Below, piece by piece: positions 7,947-17,316 of a stretch of DNA of 64,000 bases (position 1 is its first letter; the number at the start of each line of letters is the position of its first letter). The position numbers and the translations under genes are program-made. Under the pieces are notes generated by a model, which worked only from the letters and a program-made list of their open reading frames with translations, did no database searches and was not told the origin of the DNA. The DNA comes from Actibacterium mucosum KCTC 23349. Its GTDB lineage: Bacteria > Pseudomonadota > Alphaproteobacteria > Rhodobacterales > Rhodobacteraceae. The stretch covers positions 484,244 to 548,243 of the forward strand of contig NZ_JFKE01000003.1 in assembly GCF_000647975.1 (NCBI RefSeq). The letters run 5' to 3'.

Positions 7947-8656
7947 TGCAGTACCTTTCTGAGGTGATAGGCGAGTTCAGGATAGTCGATATTGAGGTAA
8001 TTCACGTTCAGTGACAGCGCTCGGCGAAATGTGACCTCGTCCCGCAATGGCGTGAAGACCATCACTTCAAGACCCAGCGCGCGCGCAGCATCCAGCCGGT
8101 CGCCGGTCAGATCCGGTGCGTGAAACTCAACTATCTGCGCGTCATGGATTGCGCGGGCATCCTCGATGGACTGCAGGTCACGCCAGTTGACCATGCGCTT
8201 CATCCAAGGCGCAGCGTTGCGCATCGCCTCGCGCATTTGCGGCGTCTCGGAATAGGTGAAACAACGGTCCCGCAACCCGGCCTTCAACACCGCTTGTGCC
8301 ACCGCATCCGGATCAGCCTGCTTGACCTCGATATAGAAATCAGCCACGCCGCTGAGGGTTTCCAGAAAGGCCGAAAAACGGGGCAATGGCTCGCCGGCAA
8401 ACTCCTCGCTAAACCACGTACCCGCGTCCAGCGTGTCCAAATCAACGGCATCCATGTCGCTGATCCTGCCTTGGCCGTTCGTGGTGCGTTCCAATGTCAG
8501 GTCATGCAGCACGTAAAGCTCGCCGTCGCGCGATTGGCGCAGGTCAAGCTCAATGAAGTTTCCGCCCAGCATCGCGGCCATATGGCCAGATACAATCGTG
8601 TTCTCGGGGGCCAAGCGACACGCCCCCCGGTGACACACAATCTGTGTTTTCGTCAT
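7943..8656 (-). CDS. Glycerophosphodiester phosphodiesterase (GDPD) family protein
   Basis: Predicted product of 237 residues, the usual length of cytoplasmic UgpQ-like enzymes that split glycerophosphodiesters to sn-glycerol 3-phosphate and an alcohol. The motifs are in order: CHRGACRLAPENTI near the start (HRG plus PENT), FIELDLRQS with the E-x-D metal pair, and LHDLTLERTTNG with the catalytic histidine. A late glutamate follows in FYIEVKQ. There is no signal peptide. The gene overlaps both neighbours by four bases and lies between two EEP-family genes, so the three enzymes are co-translated. Confidence 0.93.
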   Translation of the reverse strand: MTKTQIVCHRGACRLAPENTIVSGHMAAMLGGNFIELDLRQSRDGELYVLHDLTLERTTNGQGRISDMDAVDLDTLDAGTWFSEEFAGEPLPRFSAFLETLSGVADFYIEVKQADPDAVAQAVLKAGLRDRCFTYSETPQMREAMRNAAPWMKRMVNWRDLQSIEDARAIHDAQIVEFHAPDLTGDRLDAARALGLEVMVFTPLRDEVTFRRALSLNVNYLNIDYPELAYHLRKVLQ

Positions 8657-9670
8657 GATTCAATCCGCGTACCAATCAACTCGTGGTCCGACAGATACTC
8701 GCCGCGTTCCGAAACAGCCGCGTGCACAAATGGCGACGAGGATGTGACACCGCGCGTAAAGAGCCAATCCAGCCGGTTCAGCGGATAGCGAACCGGCCGG
8801 CCCGGCGCGGCGCGGGTGGTGGGGGCCCCGGTATTGGCACCGCGCCAGTCAAAACCGGCGGCGGCAAAATGGGCGAAACTGGGTTCAACCGGCTGGGGCG
8901 CGGCCAGAATCTCGGGGCCCGTCATCCGGGCCGCGCCAAAATCCTTGGTGTTCAGATCGCCGCCAATCACGCAGGGCCCATCGCCATAAAGCGTCTGCAT
9001 CGCGCGCAGCATCACCTGCGTCTGCGCGGCGCGTCCGGTGGCGTCATCCTCGCTTTCGTAGTGCACCGCGGCCAGGGTCAGCGGCCCGCCAGGCAGGTCA
9101 ACCTGCGCGGCGATGGCCATGCGCCCACCCACGCGGTACTGCCCGTCGCCCTTGGGAGAGGTGGCGAACCAATACCCTTCGTCCGCAACGGGGATCACCG
9201 CCACATTCGACAGCGGGAACCGCGACAGGATTGCATTGCCGTGCAACCCGTGCAGGTTGGTCTGCCCCGTGTGGGTTTCCGTTTCGAACGGATCGCCCAG
9301 ACCCAGCTCGACAAACTCCACCCCGAATGCGTAGCCCATGCCCAGCGCATCGGCCAGGTCGCGGGTGGTGTGCCGCTGACTTGATCGTGCCATGCCCAGA
9401 TCCATCTCGGTCGCCAAAACGATATCGGCCCCGGTCTGTGCTATCAGCGCGGCGGCATCCTCGACCCGTTTGCAGCGTTCGATGTTCCACGCGGCGATGG
9501 TCAGCGCCTGTTCCGCAGTGTCGTCTCCAGCGCGGTATTCGACGCTGTTCAGACAGGGCCAGTCGCGCAAATACCCCGCATGGGCGGCCGCGTCACCGCC
9601 GGCGTCGGTGGCCGTTACCCGCAGCGCGGCATCGGGCATCTGCAACTGGTCCACGGTTTGGGTGATCGGC

Positions 9671-9678
<8 letters not shown>
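8653..9678 (-). CDS. Second EEP-family phosphodiesterase/phosphatase
   Basis: The product has 341 residues from the ATG at 9678, which overlaps the stop of the ABC ATPase gene by eight bases; the frame runs open further upstream inside that gene. EEP motifs are IAAWNIERCKR (metal-binding Asn), IVLATEMDLGM (catalytic Glu), IGGDLNTKDFG and YLSDHELIGT. There is no signal peptide. It is only distantly similar to the EEP protein encoded two genes downstream, being longer at the N-terminus, so the two probably act on different substrates. Its position suggests processing of an imported phosphodiester. Confidence 0.85.
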
Positions 9679-10714
<1,036 letters not shown>

Positions 10715-10717
10715 GGC

Positions 10718-11770
10718 TCAGCCTTTCACCCCGCCCAGCGTCATCTGGGTCAGGTATTTCTGCGCAAAGAGGTAAAGGATCAGCGACGGCAACACATACA
10801 TCACCGACACCGCCGCCACGAGGCCATAATCCACGCCCATGACATCCTCGCGAACGTAGTAAAGATAGGTGGACATCACCCAGTAGGAATTGCCGGTGCG
10901 CAGGCCGGTGACGAACACGTATTCCTCCCACCCTTTGATGAAGGCGAAGACGCCGATGGCGATCATGCCGGTGGTGACCTGCGGCAGAACCACCATTCGG
11001 AACGCCTGCCGGCGGGTGGCGCCATCGGTCAGGGCCGACATCTCTGTGTCCCAGGGGACGGCGTCGAAAAACCCCTTCATGATGAAGATGAAAAACGGCA
11101 GCTCCAGCGTTGTGATCACCAGGATCGGCGCGGTCAGCGTGTTCAACAAGCCCACCCAATAGACGATCAGGAAGATCGGGATCACCAGCGTGATCGCCGG
11201 GAACGCCTGCAGGATCAGCAGCGATTGCAGAAACGCCGCGCGGCCCATGAAGTGGAACCGCGACAGGTAATAGGCTGCCATGGTCGACACCGCCACCACG
11301 ATCAGCATCTGCACCGTGGCCAGCACCAGCGAGTTGAAAAACGCGCTCCAGACCCACGGGAATTGCGCCCCGGCGGTGGCTTTGCCGCGCAGCTCTTCCA
11401 CCACGTTCGGGTTCACCAGAAAGCGGAAGTTGTTCACGTGCAGCGCGTCGCCCAGAAACACGAACAACAGCGCGATGGCCAGCGCCAGCGCCAGCCCCGC
11501 CGCCGCCAGCCGCGCCCGGCCCGACAGCATCTGATACGCCACCGCATAGCCAATGGTGATCGGCACCAGAACCGCGCAGGCTGTCCACAGCGTATCCGCC
11601 TCGGCCCCGCCGGTGCGGGCGGTAAAGGCGATCATCACCATCCAGAAATAGGGCAGGATGATCGGGATCGACACGGCCACAAGGAACAGCGTGATCGCCG
11701 CCGTGCGGGCCTGGCGCTGCCAGCGGGCGCGATGGGCCAGCGCGTCCCAATCGGTGGTGGAATGGGTCAT
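10718..11770 (-). CDS. ABC importer permease (MalG/UgpE type)
   Basis: The product has 350 residues with several membrane helices. The EAA loop for ATPase docking is visible as EMSALTDGATRRQAFRMV, a variant of EAAxxDGA. It is longer than the usual 275-300 residues because of an extra stretch between the first helix and the conserved core, about residues 55-120, containing two additional hydrophobic segments and a loop. That insertion resembles the architecture of some sugar-alcohol and glucoside permeases. Start ATG 11770 shares one base with the upstream permease stop. Confidence 0.9.
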   Translation of the reverse strand: MTHSTTDWDALAHRARWQRQARTAAITLFLVAVSIPIILPYFWMVMIAFTARTGGAEADTLWTACAVLVPITIGYAVAYQMLSGRARLAAAGLALALAIALLFVFLGDALHVNNFRFLVNPNVVEELRGKATAGAQFPWVWSAFFNSLVLATVQMLIVVAVSTMAAYYLSRFHFMGRAAFLQSLLILQAFPAITLVIPIFLIVYWVGLLNTLTAPILVITTLELPFFIFIMKGFFDAVPWDTEMSALTDGATRRQAFRMVVLPQVTTGMIAIGVFAFIKGWEEYVFVTGLRTGNSYWVMSTYLYYVREDVMGVDYGLVAAVSVMYVLPSLILYLFAQKYLTQMTLGGVKG

Positions 11771-12717
11771 CAGCGCACCTCGATCCGTGGGCGCTGCAAC
11801 AGCGCCTTCATGTTGGTCAGCCGCCACATCGCCAGCGCCACAAGAATGCCGATCACGATCAGGATCATCGCGATGGCCGCGCCATAGGCGTACTGGCCGC
11901 CGCCGATTTGCGGTGCCAGTGTCTTGGTATAGCTCAGCATCGCCATGGTCATCGTCGACCGCGCCGGCCCCATGATCAGGAAGATGTATTCAAACGACAC
12001 CAGCAGCGCGAGCGCCTGATAGATGGTGATATAGCTGATCGGCCAGCGCAGCGCCGGCAGGATCACATGGCGGATGATCGAAAACGGCCCGGCCCCGTCG
12101 GCGCGGGCGGCGTGGAACAGATGTTCGGGGATCGACCGGATGGCGCTGGTAAAGATGATCATCCCCAACGAGGCCCCGATCAGCCCGTTCGCCACCACGA
12201 TCACCGCCATCGGATGGTCAAGCCGCAGGTTCATCGGCTCAAACCCCACGGCCATCAAAATCTGGTTGAACAGCCCGCGTTCGGTGCTGTCGACCACCCA
12301 CAGCCACAGCAAGGCGTAAACGACCGAGGGGCTCATGCGCGGCAACAGCCACACGGCGCGGAAAAACGCGCCCATCCGGTCGGGCAGCGCCGTGGTTGTC
12401 AGCCCCAGGATCAGCGCGAAGGTCAGGTTGAAAATGCCCAGCGTCAGCACCACAAAGACCAGTGTCAGCATCAGCGCCTTGTAAAACGACCGCCGCAGCT
12501 CGATCCCCAACAGCGCCTCGTCATCCAGCTTGCCCAGCTTGTTGAACTGCTTGGTTGTCGGAAAATCCTTAAAGTCCAGCGTCTGCGACATGTCGGTGAA
12601 GGCCACCACGATGTTCACAAGGATCGGCGCGACGAAAAAGATGGCCAGCAGCACGATGGCCGGGCCAAGGAACAGGGCGGTGTCAGAGACCGCGCGGGTG
12701 CGGGGGGTGGTGCGCAT
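11770..12717 (-). CDS. ABC importer permease (MalF/UgpA type)
   Basis: The protein has 315 residues and about six membrane helices, beginning with LFLGPAIVLLAIFFVAPILV. The cytoplasmic docking loop is HAARADGAGPFSIIRHVILP, a good EAA motif. A soluble loop of about 45 residues after the first helix is predicted to face the periplasm. It pairs with the MalG-type permease encoded next and is separated from the binding-protein gene by 43 bases containing a stem-loop. Confidence 0.93.
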   Translation of the reverse strand: MRTTPRTRAVSDTALFLGPAIVLLAIFFVAPILVNIVVAFTDMSQTLDFKDFPTTKQFNKLGKLDDEALLGIELRRSFYKALMLTLVFVVLTLGIFNLTFALILGLTTTALPDRMGAFFRAVWLLPRMSPSVVYALLWLWVVDSTERGLFNQILMAVGFEPMNLRLDHPMAVIVVANGLIGASLGMIIFTSAIRSIPEHLFHAARADGAGPFSIIRHVILPALRWPISYITIYQALALLVSFEYIFLIMGPARSTMTMAMLSYTKTLAPQIGGGQYAYGAAIAMILIVIGILVALAMWRLTNMKALLQRPRIEVR

Positions 12718-12726
12718 CGGGCAAAC

Positions 12727-12750
12727 GGGCGGGCCGCAAAGGGCCCGCCC
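12727..12750 (-). terminator. Intercistronic stem-loop after the binding-protein gene
   Basis: A 9-base perfect stem (GGGCGGGCC / GGCCCGCCC) with a 6-base loop lies between the binding-protein stop and the first permease start. No T-run follows on the minus strand. It more likely blocks 3'-exonucleases, as known for malE-malF type operons, than terminates all transcription. Confidence 0.65.
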
Positions 12751-12760
12751 ATCCTTTGGT

Positions 12761-14107
12761 TTAGTCGAGGATGATCACGTCATCGCCCAGCTCGATCTCG
12801 AGCTCTTCGATCACCATCTCGGCAGCTTCTTCCGGGCTCATCTCGCCGGTTTCAACGGCCTGAACACCGGTATAGGTGATGGCGTTGTACTGGCCGATCT
12901 TGGCGTGGTTCGGCATGAACTCGGCATATTTCAGCATCGGCGTACCGGCGATCAGCGCCCAGCCTTTTTCCTGGAACTCAGGCATGGCGGTCTGGCCATA
13001 GTTGATCGGGGTGTGGTTGGTGGTTACGGCATGCGCGGTGTTCGGCACGTGCTGCGAGGCCATGGCAACCAACAAAGCGGCCAGGTCTTTGTTCTCGGTC
13101 TCGCCCACGATATAGGCGATCGGGTGGCTCAGGTTCTTGGGCTGACCACCGGCTTTGCCGGCCGGGGCGTGGATCCATGTCAGTTTGTGGAAATAGTCGT
13201 CTTTGCCTTCCAGGCCAAAGGCCTCCAGCTGCTTACCGACGTTCCAGATGCCGTGGAATTTGCCCAGCGCGTCCCCACCGCGGAACGCGGCGTGGGTGCT
13301 GTCCCAGCTATAGGTGGTCATGTCGGCGGGCAGCGAGCCGTTGTCGACACAGTATTTCAGCCAGCCATAGTAATCGGTCAGACCCTGCTTGGTGATCTGC
13401 AGCTTGGCTTCGTCTTCATTGTAGATGTCGATGCCGAACGAGGCCATGGCCATCTGGAAATCCGGGCCAACATTGGGGCGGTGCACCCAGCCGATCTTGG
13501 CAGCGCCGGCATTCACGGCTTCGGCAGCCAGGTCGCAGAAATCGAACATGGTGAATTCACCGGCTTCGACCTGTGCGGGCAGCTGGGCGATGAACTCTTC
13601 CGATTTGCCGGTGGCGCGCAGAATGTCGTTGTTCAGGAAGAACATGCGCACTTCGCTGTCCTGCGGCACGCCGAAACGCTCGCCTTTATACATGACCGAG
13701 TTCCACAGCTCGGGGATCATGTCGGCATACATGGTGGCGTTGTCGGCAATGTGGCCTTCCAGATTGGCAGCCAGGCCAGCCTCGACAAACGAGCCGATCC
13801 ACTCATGCGCTACAACGGCGATGTCGGGGGTGTCACCCACCGAATGCGCTTTCAGCAGCGCCAGCGCGTCGGCGTCAAAACCTTTGTTGTTGGTCTCGAT
13901 CAGCTCTACAACCACGCGCTTGTCAGCGCCAGCAGCTTCGAAAGCGTTGTTCAGTTGCTCTGCCGCGGCAACAATGTTGCCAGCCCGCAGGGGACCGGAA
14001 CGGTCAGCGCGCGACCACAGTTTGATGGTGACGTCGTCAGCGAAAGAAGGCGCGGCCAGGCCCGACAGGGCAACAGCAGCGCCGGCAAGAAGCAGCGATG
14101 GTTTCAT
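12761..14107 (-). CDS. ABC importer extracellular solute-binding protein
   Basis: Predicted periplasmic binding protein of 448 residues, first gene of the importer operon. The N-terminus MKPSLLLAGAAVALSGLAAPSFADD is a clear Sec signal with cleavage after SFA. The mature part has the layout of family 1 sugar-binding proteins (IKLWSR near the start, NNDILRATG, and WDSTHAAFRGGDALGKFHG in the middle). The frame continues upstream of 14107, but the signal peptide fixes this start. The substrate is uncertain. Downstream genes point to a phosphodiester, while the upstream glucosylglycerate genes point to a small glucoside. Confidence 0.9.
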   Translation of the reverse strand: MKPSLLLAGAAVALSGLAAPSFADDVTIKLWSRADRSGPLRAGNIVAAAEQLNNAFEAAGADKRVVVELIETNNKGFDADALALLKAHSVGDTPDIAVVAHEWIGSFVEAGLAANLEGHIADNATMYADMIPELWNSVMYKGERFGVPQDSEVRMFFLNNDILRATGKSEEFIAQLPAQVEAGEFTMFDFCDLAAEAVNAGAAKIGWVHRPNVGPDFQMAMASFGIDIYNEDEAKLQITKQGLTDYYGWLKYCVDNGSLPADMTTYSWDSTHAAFRGGDALGKFHGIWNVGKQLEAFGLEGKDDYFHKLTWIHAPAGKAGGQPKNLSHPIAYIVGETENKDLAALLVAMASQHVPNTAHAVTTNHTPINYGQTAMPEFQEKGWALIAGTPMLKYAEFMPNHAKIGQYNAITYTGVQAVETGEMSPEEAAEMVIEELEIELGDDVIILD

Positions 14108-14348
14108 GGTTGGTTTCCCGGTTGGATGTTCAGTCCGTCCAGACTGCACCCGTGGCATGGCACATGGTTTGCGGTTTGGTGAACCGTGCGCGAACCTTAT
14201 TTGACGGTTTCTTGTCGCAGTGACCCCAACTTGCTCAGTTTGCATATTTTTTGTGCATGTGCGCATTTTCGCGCCCCAAATCCCCTGCCTCCGGTGGGCT
14301 TCCCCGCAGCAAAGCCTCAATATGAGGCAAATTCTTGGAGATTCGCCT

Positions 14349-15128
14349 GTGCCCCACCCAAAGTTGATCGTTTTCACCGATCTGGACGGCACCCTTCTGG
14401 ATCACGGCACTTATTCACACGCACCCGCGGACGCCACGCTGTCACGCCTTGCCGCAAAAGGTATTCCCGTGGTTTTGGCCAGTTCCAAGACAGGCGCCGA
14501 GATTGCGCCGCTGCGTGCCGAGATCGGCATGACCGATGTGCCCGCAATTGTTGAAAACGGCGCTGGCATCTTGCAGCCGGGCGCAGATGGGTCGGGTGAT
14601 GACAGCGCTTATCGCAGGATCCGGGCGGCGCTGGACACCTTGCCTGTCGATCTGCGCAGCGCCTATCAGGGTTTTGGGGATTGGGGGGCCGACGGGATTG
14701 CCACGAAAACCGGGCTGTCGAACGCCGCCGCTGCCCTTGCGGCTCAGCGACAGTTTTCGGAACCCGGCCTGTGGTCAGGCACGGATGACGCGCGCATGGT
14801 GTTTCTTGAGCACCTGAAATCACAGGGCATCACCGCCCAGCAGGGGGGGCGTTTCCTGACCCTTTCACACGGCGCGACCAAGGCGGACCGCATGGACCAG
14901 ATTCTGACGCAGTTTGGCAACCCGTTCAGCATAGCCCTTGGCGACGCACCGAACGATCTTGCCATGCTGCACCACGCTGACCTTGGTATCATCGTGCAAA
15001 ACCCGGCCTCTCCTGCCCTGCCACACCAACCTGGCGAAGACAGCGGCCAGATTATTCGCACCAATGCCCCCGGCCCCGCCGGATGGGCCCAAGCCATGAC
15101 CGCGCAGTTGGATACGCGCATCACCTGA
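14349..15128 (+). CDS. HAD-family glucosyl-/mannosyl-3-phosphoglycerate phosphatase
   Basis: The protein has 259 residues and the MPGP-type HAD fold. Motif I is FTDLDGTLLD (nucleophile D11, acid D13), motif II lies in VVLASSKTGAEI, and motif IV is LGDAPNDLAML. With the synthase gene 18 bases downstream it should remove the phosphate from glucosyl-3-phosphoglycerate to give the compatible solute glucosylglycerate. The start is taken as GTG 14349, with GGAG at 14337-14340 and 8 bases spacing. The open frame reaches back to 14220, but that extra sequence is not family-like. Mannosyl substrate is the main alternative. Confidence 0.85.
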   Translation: MPHPKLIVFTDLDGTLLDHGTYSHAPADATLSRLAAKGIPVVLASSKTGAEIAPLRAEIGMTDVPAIVENGAGILQPGADGSGDDSAYRRIRAALDTLPVDLRSAYQGFGDWGADGIATKTGLSNAAAALAAQRQFSEPGLWSGTDDARMVFLEHLKSQGITAQQGGRFLTLSHGATKADRMDQILTQFGNPFSIALGDAPNDLAMLHHADLGIIVQNPASPALPHQPGEDSGQIIRTNAPGPAGWAQAMTAQLDTRIT

Positions 15129-15146
15129 ACCAAAAAGGACCAACCC

Positions 15147-16367
15147 TTGGCTGATTTTCACCAGAACGGCAATGTCGCCACCCTGCATAACCTGCGCACG
15201 CAAAGCGCCGAGGATATGGCGCGCGAGCTGACCGCGATTGGTCAAAGTCGAAAGATCAGCCTGATCCTGCCGTCACTGTATTCCGAACTTGAAGGCGAGG
15301 CGCTGCCGAAGATCCTCGATGAATTGGCCACTGTGCCTTACCTGCATCGCATCATCATCGGTCTGGACCGCGCGGATGAGGATCAATACCGCGCAGCCCG
15401 CAAGTTCTTTGCCCGCCTGCCGCAAGACCACGTGGTGATCTGGAACGACAGCCCGCGGATGAAGGCCATTCACGAACGGCTTGAGGCATTGGGCATTGAT
15501 CCCGGCGAGCCGGGCAAGGGCCGCAATGTGTGGTTCTGCATCGGCTATCTGCTGGGCCAGGCGGACAGCGCGGTGATGGCGCTGCATGATTGCGACATCG
15601 TCACCTATAAGGCCGAGATGCTGACCCGGATGGTGTATCCACTGGCGCACCCGTCCTTTCCCTATCAACTGGCCAAGGGGTTTTACCCGCGCATTGGTGA
15701 CGGCAAGCTGAACGGTCGGGTCAGCCGCCTGTTGGTCAGCCCCATCCTGATTGCGCTGCAAAAGGTCATCGGAACCCGCGACTATATCGATTTCCTGCGC
15801 GCCTTCCGCTATCCGCTGTCGGGCGAGTTTGCACTGCGCATTGCCCCCTTGCCTGATCTGCGCATCCCTTCAGACTGGGGCCTGGAAATCGGCGTGTTAT
15901 CCGAGGCTTGGCGCAATATGGCGCCCAAATCGGTCTGCCAGGTCGAGATCGCAGAAAACTACGACCACAAGCATCAACCGGTTAGCGAGGATGATGCCGC
16001 CAAGGGGCTCAGCCGCATGTCCGTCGACATCTGCAAGGCGCTGTTCCGCAAGCTGGCCGCCGATGGGACCGTGTTCTCCGAAGAGATCTTTCGCAGCCTC
16101 AAGGCCACCTATTACCGCTGCGCGCTGGACCTGTTGGAGGCTTACTCGGCCGATGCCCGCTTGAACGGGCTGTCGCTGGACCGGCACCGCGAGGAAAAGA
16201 TGATCGAGCTGTTTGCCCAGAATATCATGACCGCCGGGCAGGTGTTTCTGGAAAACCCGGCCGAACAACCGTTCATTCCCAACTGGTCCCGGGTGCATGC
16301 CGCCGATCCCGGGCTGACGTCGGATATGCTGAAAGCCGTGGCCGAGGATCAGGAAGAATACGCCTGA
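15147..16367 (+). CDS. gpgS: Glucosyl-3-phosphoglycerate synthase (GT81-like)
   Basis: The product has 406 residues and a TTG start preceded by AAGGA. It is a retaining glycosyltransferase that joins a nucleotide-activated glucose to 3-phosphoglycerate. Visible features are ISLILPSLYSELEGEALPKIL near the N-terminus, GKGRNVWFCIGYLLG around residues 123-137, the metal-binding D-C-D at residues 148-150 and a LRAFRYPLSGEFAL segment in the acceptor region. The length fits the longer bacterial GpgS/MpgS proteins. Gene order phosphatase-synthase and the phosphorylase at 17.3 kb support the glucosyl assignment. A mannosyl-type transferase cannot be excluded from sequence alone. Confidence 0.83.
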   Translation: MADFHQNGNVATLHNLRTQSAEDMARELTAIGQSRKISLILPSLYSELEGEALPKILDELATVPYLHRIIIGLDRADEDQYRAARKFFARLPQDHVVIWNDSPRMKAIHERLEALGIDPGEPGKGRNVWFCIGYLLGQADSAVMALHDCDIVTYKAEMLTRMVYPLAHPSFPYQLAKGFYPRIGDGKLNGRVSRLLVSPILIALQKVIGTRDYIDFLRAFRYPLSGEFALRIAPLPDLRIPSDWGLEIGVLSEAWRNMAPKSVCQVEIAENYDHKHQPVSEDDAAKGLSRMSVDICKALFRKLAADGTVFSEEIFRSLKATYYRCALDLLEAYSADARLNGLSLDRHREEKMIELFAQNIMTAGQVFLENPAEQPFIPNWSRVHAADPGLTSDMLKAVAEDQEEYA

Positions 16368-16376
16368 GCCAACGCA

Positions 16377-16406
16377 AAACGCCGCCAGGTCCCCCCGGCG
16401 GCGTTT
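16377..16406 (+). terminator. Terminator hairpin between gpgS and the cold-shock gene
   Basis: A perfect 10-base stem (AAACGCCGCC / GGCGGCGTTT) with a 10-base loop lies just after the gpgS stop and before the end of the convergent cold-shock gene. Because the arms carry A and T runs at their outer ends it could terminate in both directions. Confidence 0.8.
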
Positions 16407-16428
16407 CGAAAGCTCTGGTGCGTGGCGC

Positions 16429-16635
16429 TTAGGCCAGCGACAGATTTACCGCGCTTTCGCGGCCGTCGCGACCAGCTTCCAGGTCATAGGTGACCTTCTG
16501 GTTGTCGGCCAGACCGTCCAGGCCCGAACGCTGAACCGCGCTGATATGCACGAACACGTCCTTGCCGCCTTCATCCGGTGCGATAAAGCCGAAGCCTTTG
16601 GTAGAGTTGAACCATTTCACAGTGCCCTGGGCCAT
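16429..16635 (-). CDS. Cold-shock domain protein (CspA family)
   Basis: Predicted product of 68 residues, an OB-fold nucleic acid chaperone. It contains both RNA-binding motifs, KGFGFI and VFVHIS, after the typical start MAQGTVKWFN. A clear AGGAG precedes ATG 16635; ten upstream in-frame codons are left out for this reason. It is monocistronic, with a 225-base upstream gap that may hold a structured leader. It separates the glucosylglycerate synthesis genes from the phosphorylase gene. Confidence 0.96.
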   Translation of the reverse strand: MAQGTVKWFNSTKGFGFIAPDEGGKDVFVHISAVQRSGLDGLADNQKVTYDLEAGRDGRESAVNLSLA

Positions 16636-16860
16636 TCTGTGTACTCCTGATTTTGTGATGGTCACGGAATTGCACCACCCTGGCTTAGTCGATCTGTATC
16701 GAGTGTCTGAAGCCGGGTAAGTGGACAGAGTGGGTCGAAAAAGAAAAACGTAGCGGACAGGTTTTGCCAGAAAACGTGTTGCAGCACAATCTGTTGTTTG
16801 AATGTGCGGTCAGTTTTCGCGTTTGGATGTCGCAAAAATGCGCAGACCACAGGCAACCGG

Positions 16861-17298
16861 TCAGCGCTGACCACGGGGCTTTGGGAGTACAAAGTTGGCC
16901 CGGAACGCCACCAAACCAACCAACAGAAACGTCAAAATGATAAAGGGCCACGGGGGTAAATTCAGCATCACCGCGCCCTGACCTGCCCCGGCTGCGCAAA
17001 CCCCTCCGAACGACCACAGCATGACATGCGCATGGGAAACCCGACGGCCCAGCCGGGCCAAGGTGGCACCGGCCACAATCGACAGGCAGCTGACGACACT
17101 GAAGGCATGAAAAACGCCGAACCCTTTGGTATCCTCTTGAATTGCAAACACAATCGCGTTCGAGATCAGCATCACCACCACGAAGATACGCCCGATATTC
17201 TTGTGGGTACGGGTCCCTTTCGGGCGCAGGAAAACCGTCGCTCCAACGCCTAGGGCGACCAACATTAGTGCAAGGTGAATCAGGCCTAATCCTGTCAT
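16861..17298 (-). CDS. DUF2306 family membrane protein
   Basis: The product has 145 residues and four hydrophobic helices (IHLALMLVALGVGATVFL, IFVVVMLISNAIVFAI, VVSCLSIVAGATL and FIILTFLLVGLVAF). Short histidine-bearing turns such as RTHKNIGR and HAHVMLW match DUF2306, a family of unknown function. The arrangement suggests a small inner-membrane protein that might bind heme or metal, but this is speculation. It starts 18 bases after the end of the upstream phosphorylase gene on the same strand, so they may be co-transcribed. Confidence 0.75.
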   Translation of the reverse strand: MTGLGLIHLALMLVALGVGATVFLRPKGTRTHKNIGRIFVVVMLISNAIVFAIQEDTKGFGVFHAFSVVSCLSIVAGATLARLGRRVSHAHVMLWSFGGVCAAGAGQGAVMLNLPPWPFIILTFLLVGLVAFRANFVLPKPRGQR

Positions 17299-17316
17299 TG
17301 GCCCATCATACCCGAA

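Noticed and set aside
14172..14186. CGGTT ... AACCG inverted repeat upstream of the binding-protein gene
   Set aside because: Five-base arms are expected by chance at this length and no linked regulator is present.
14108..14392. Longer N-terminus for the first solute-binding protein
   Set aside because: The signal peptide begins at 14107; the extra codons are not signal-like and fall in the promoter gap.
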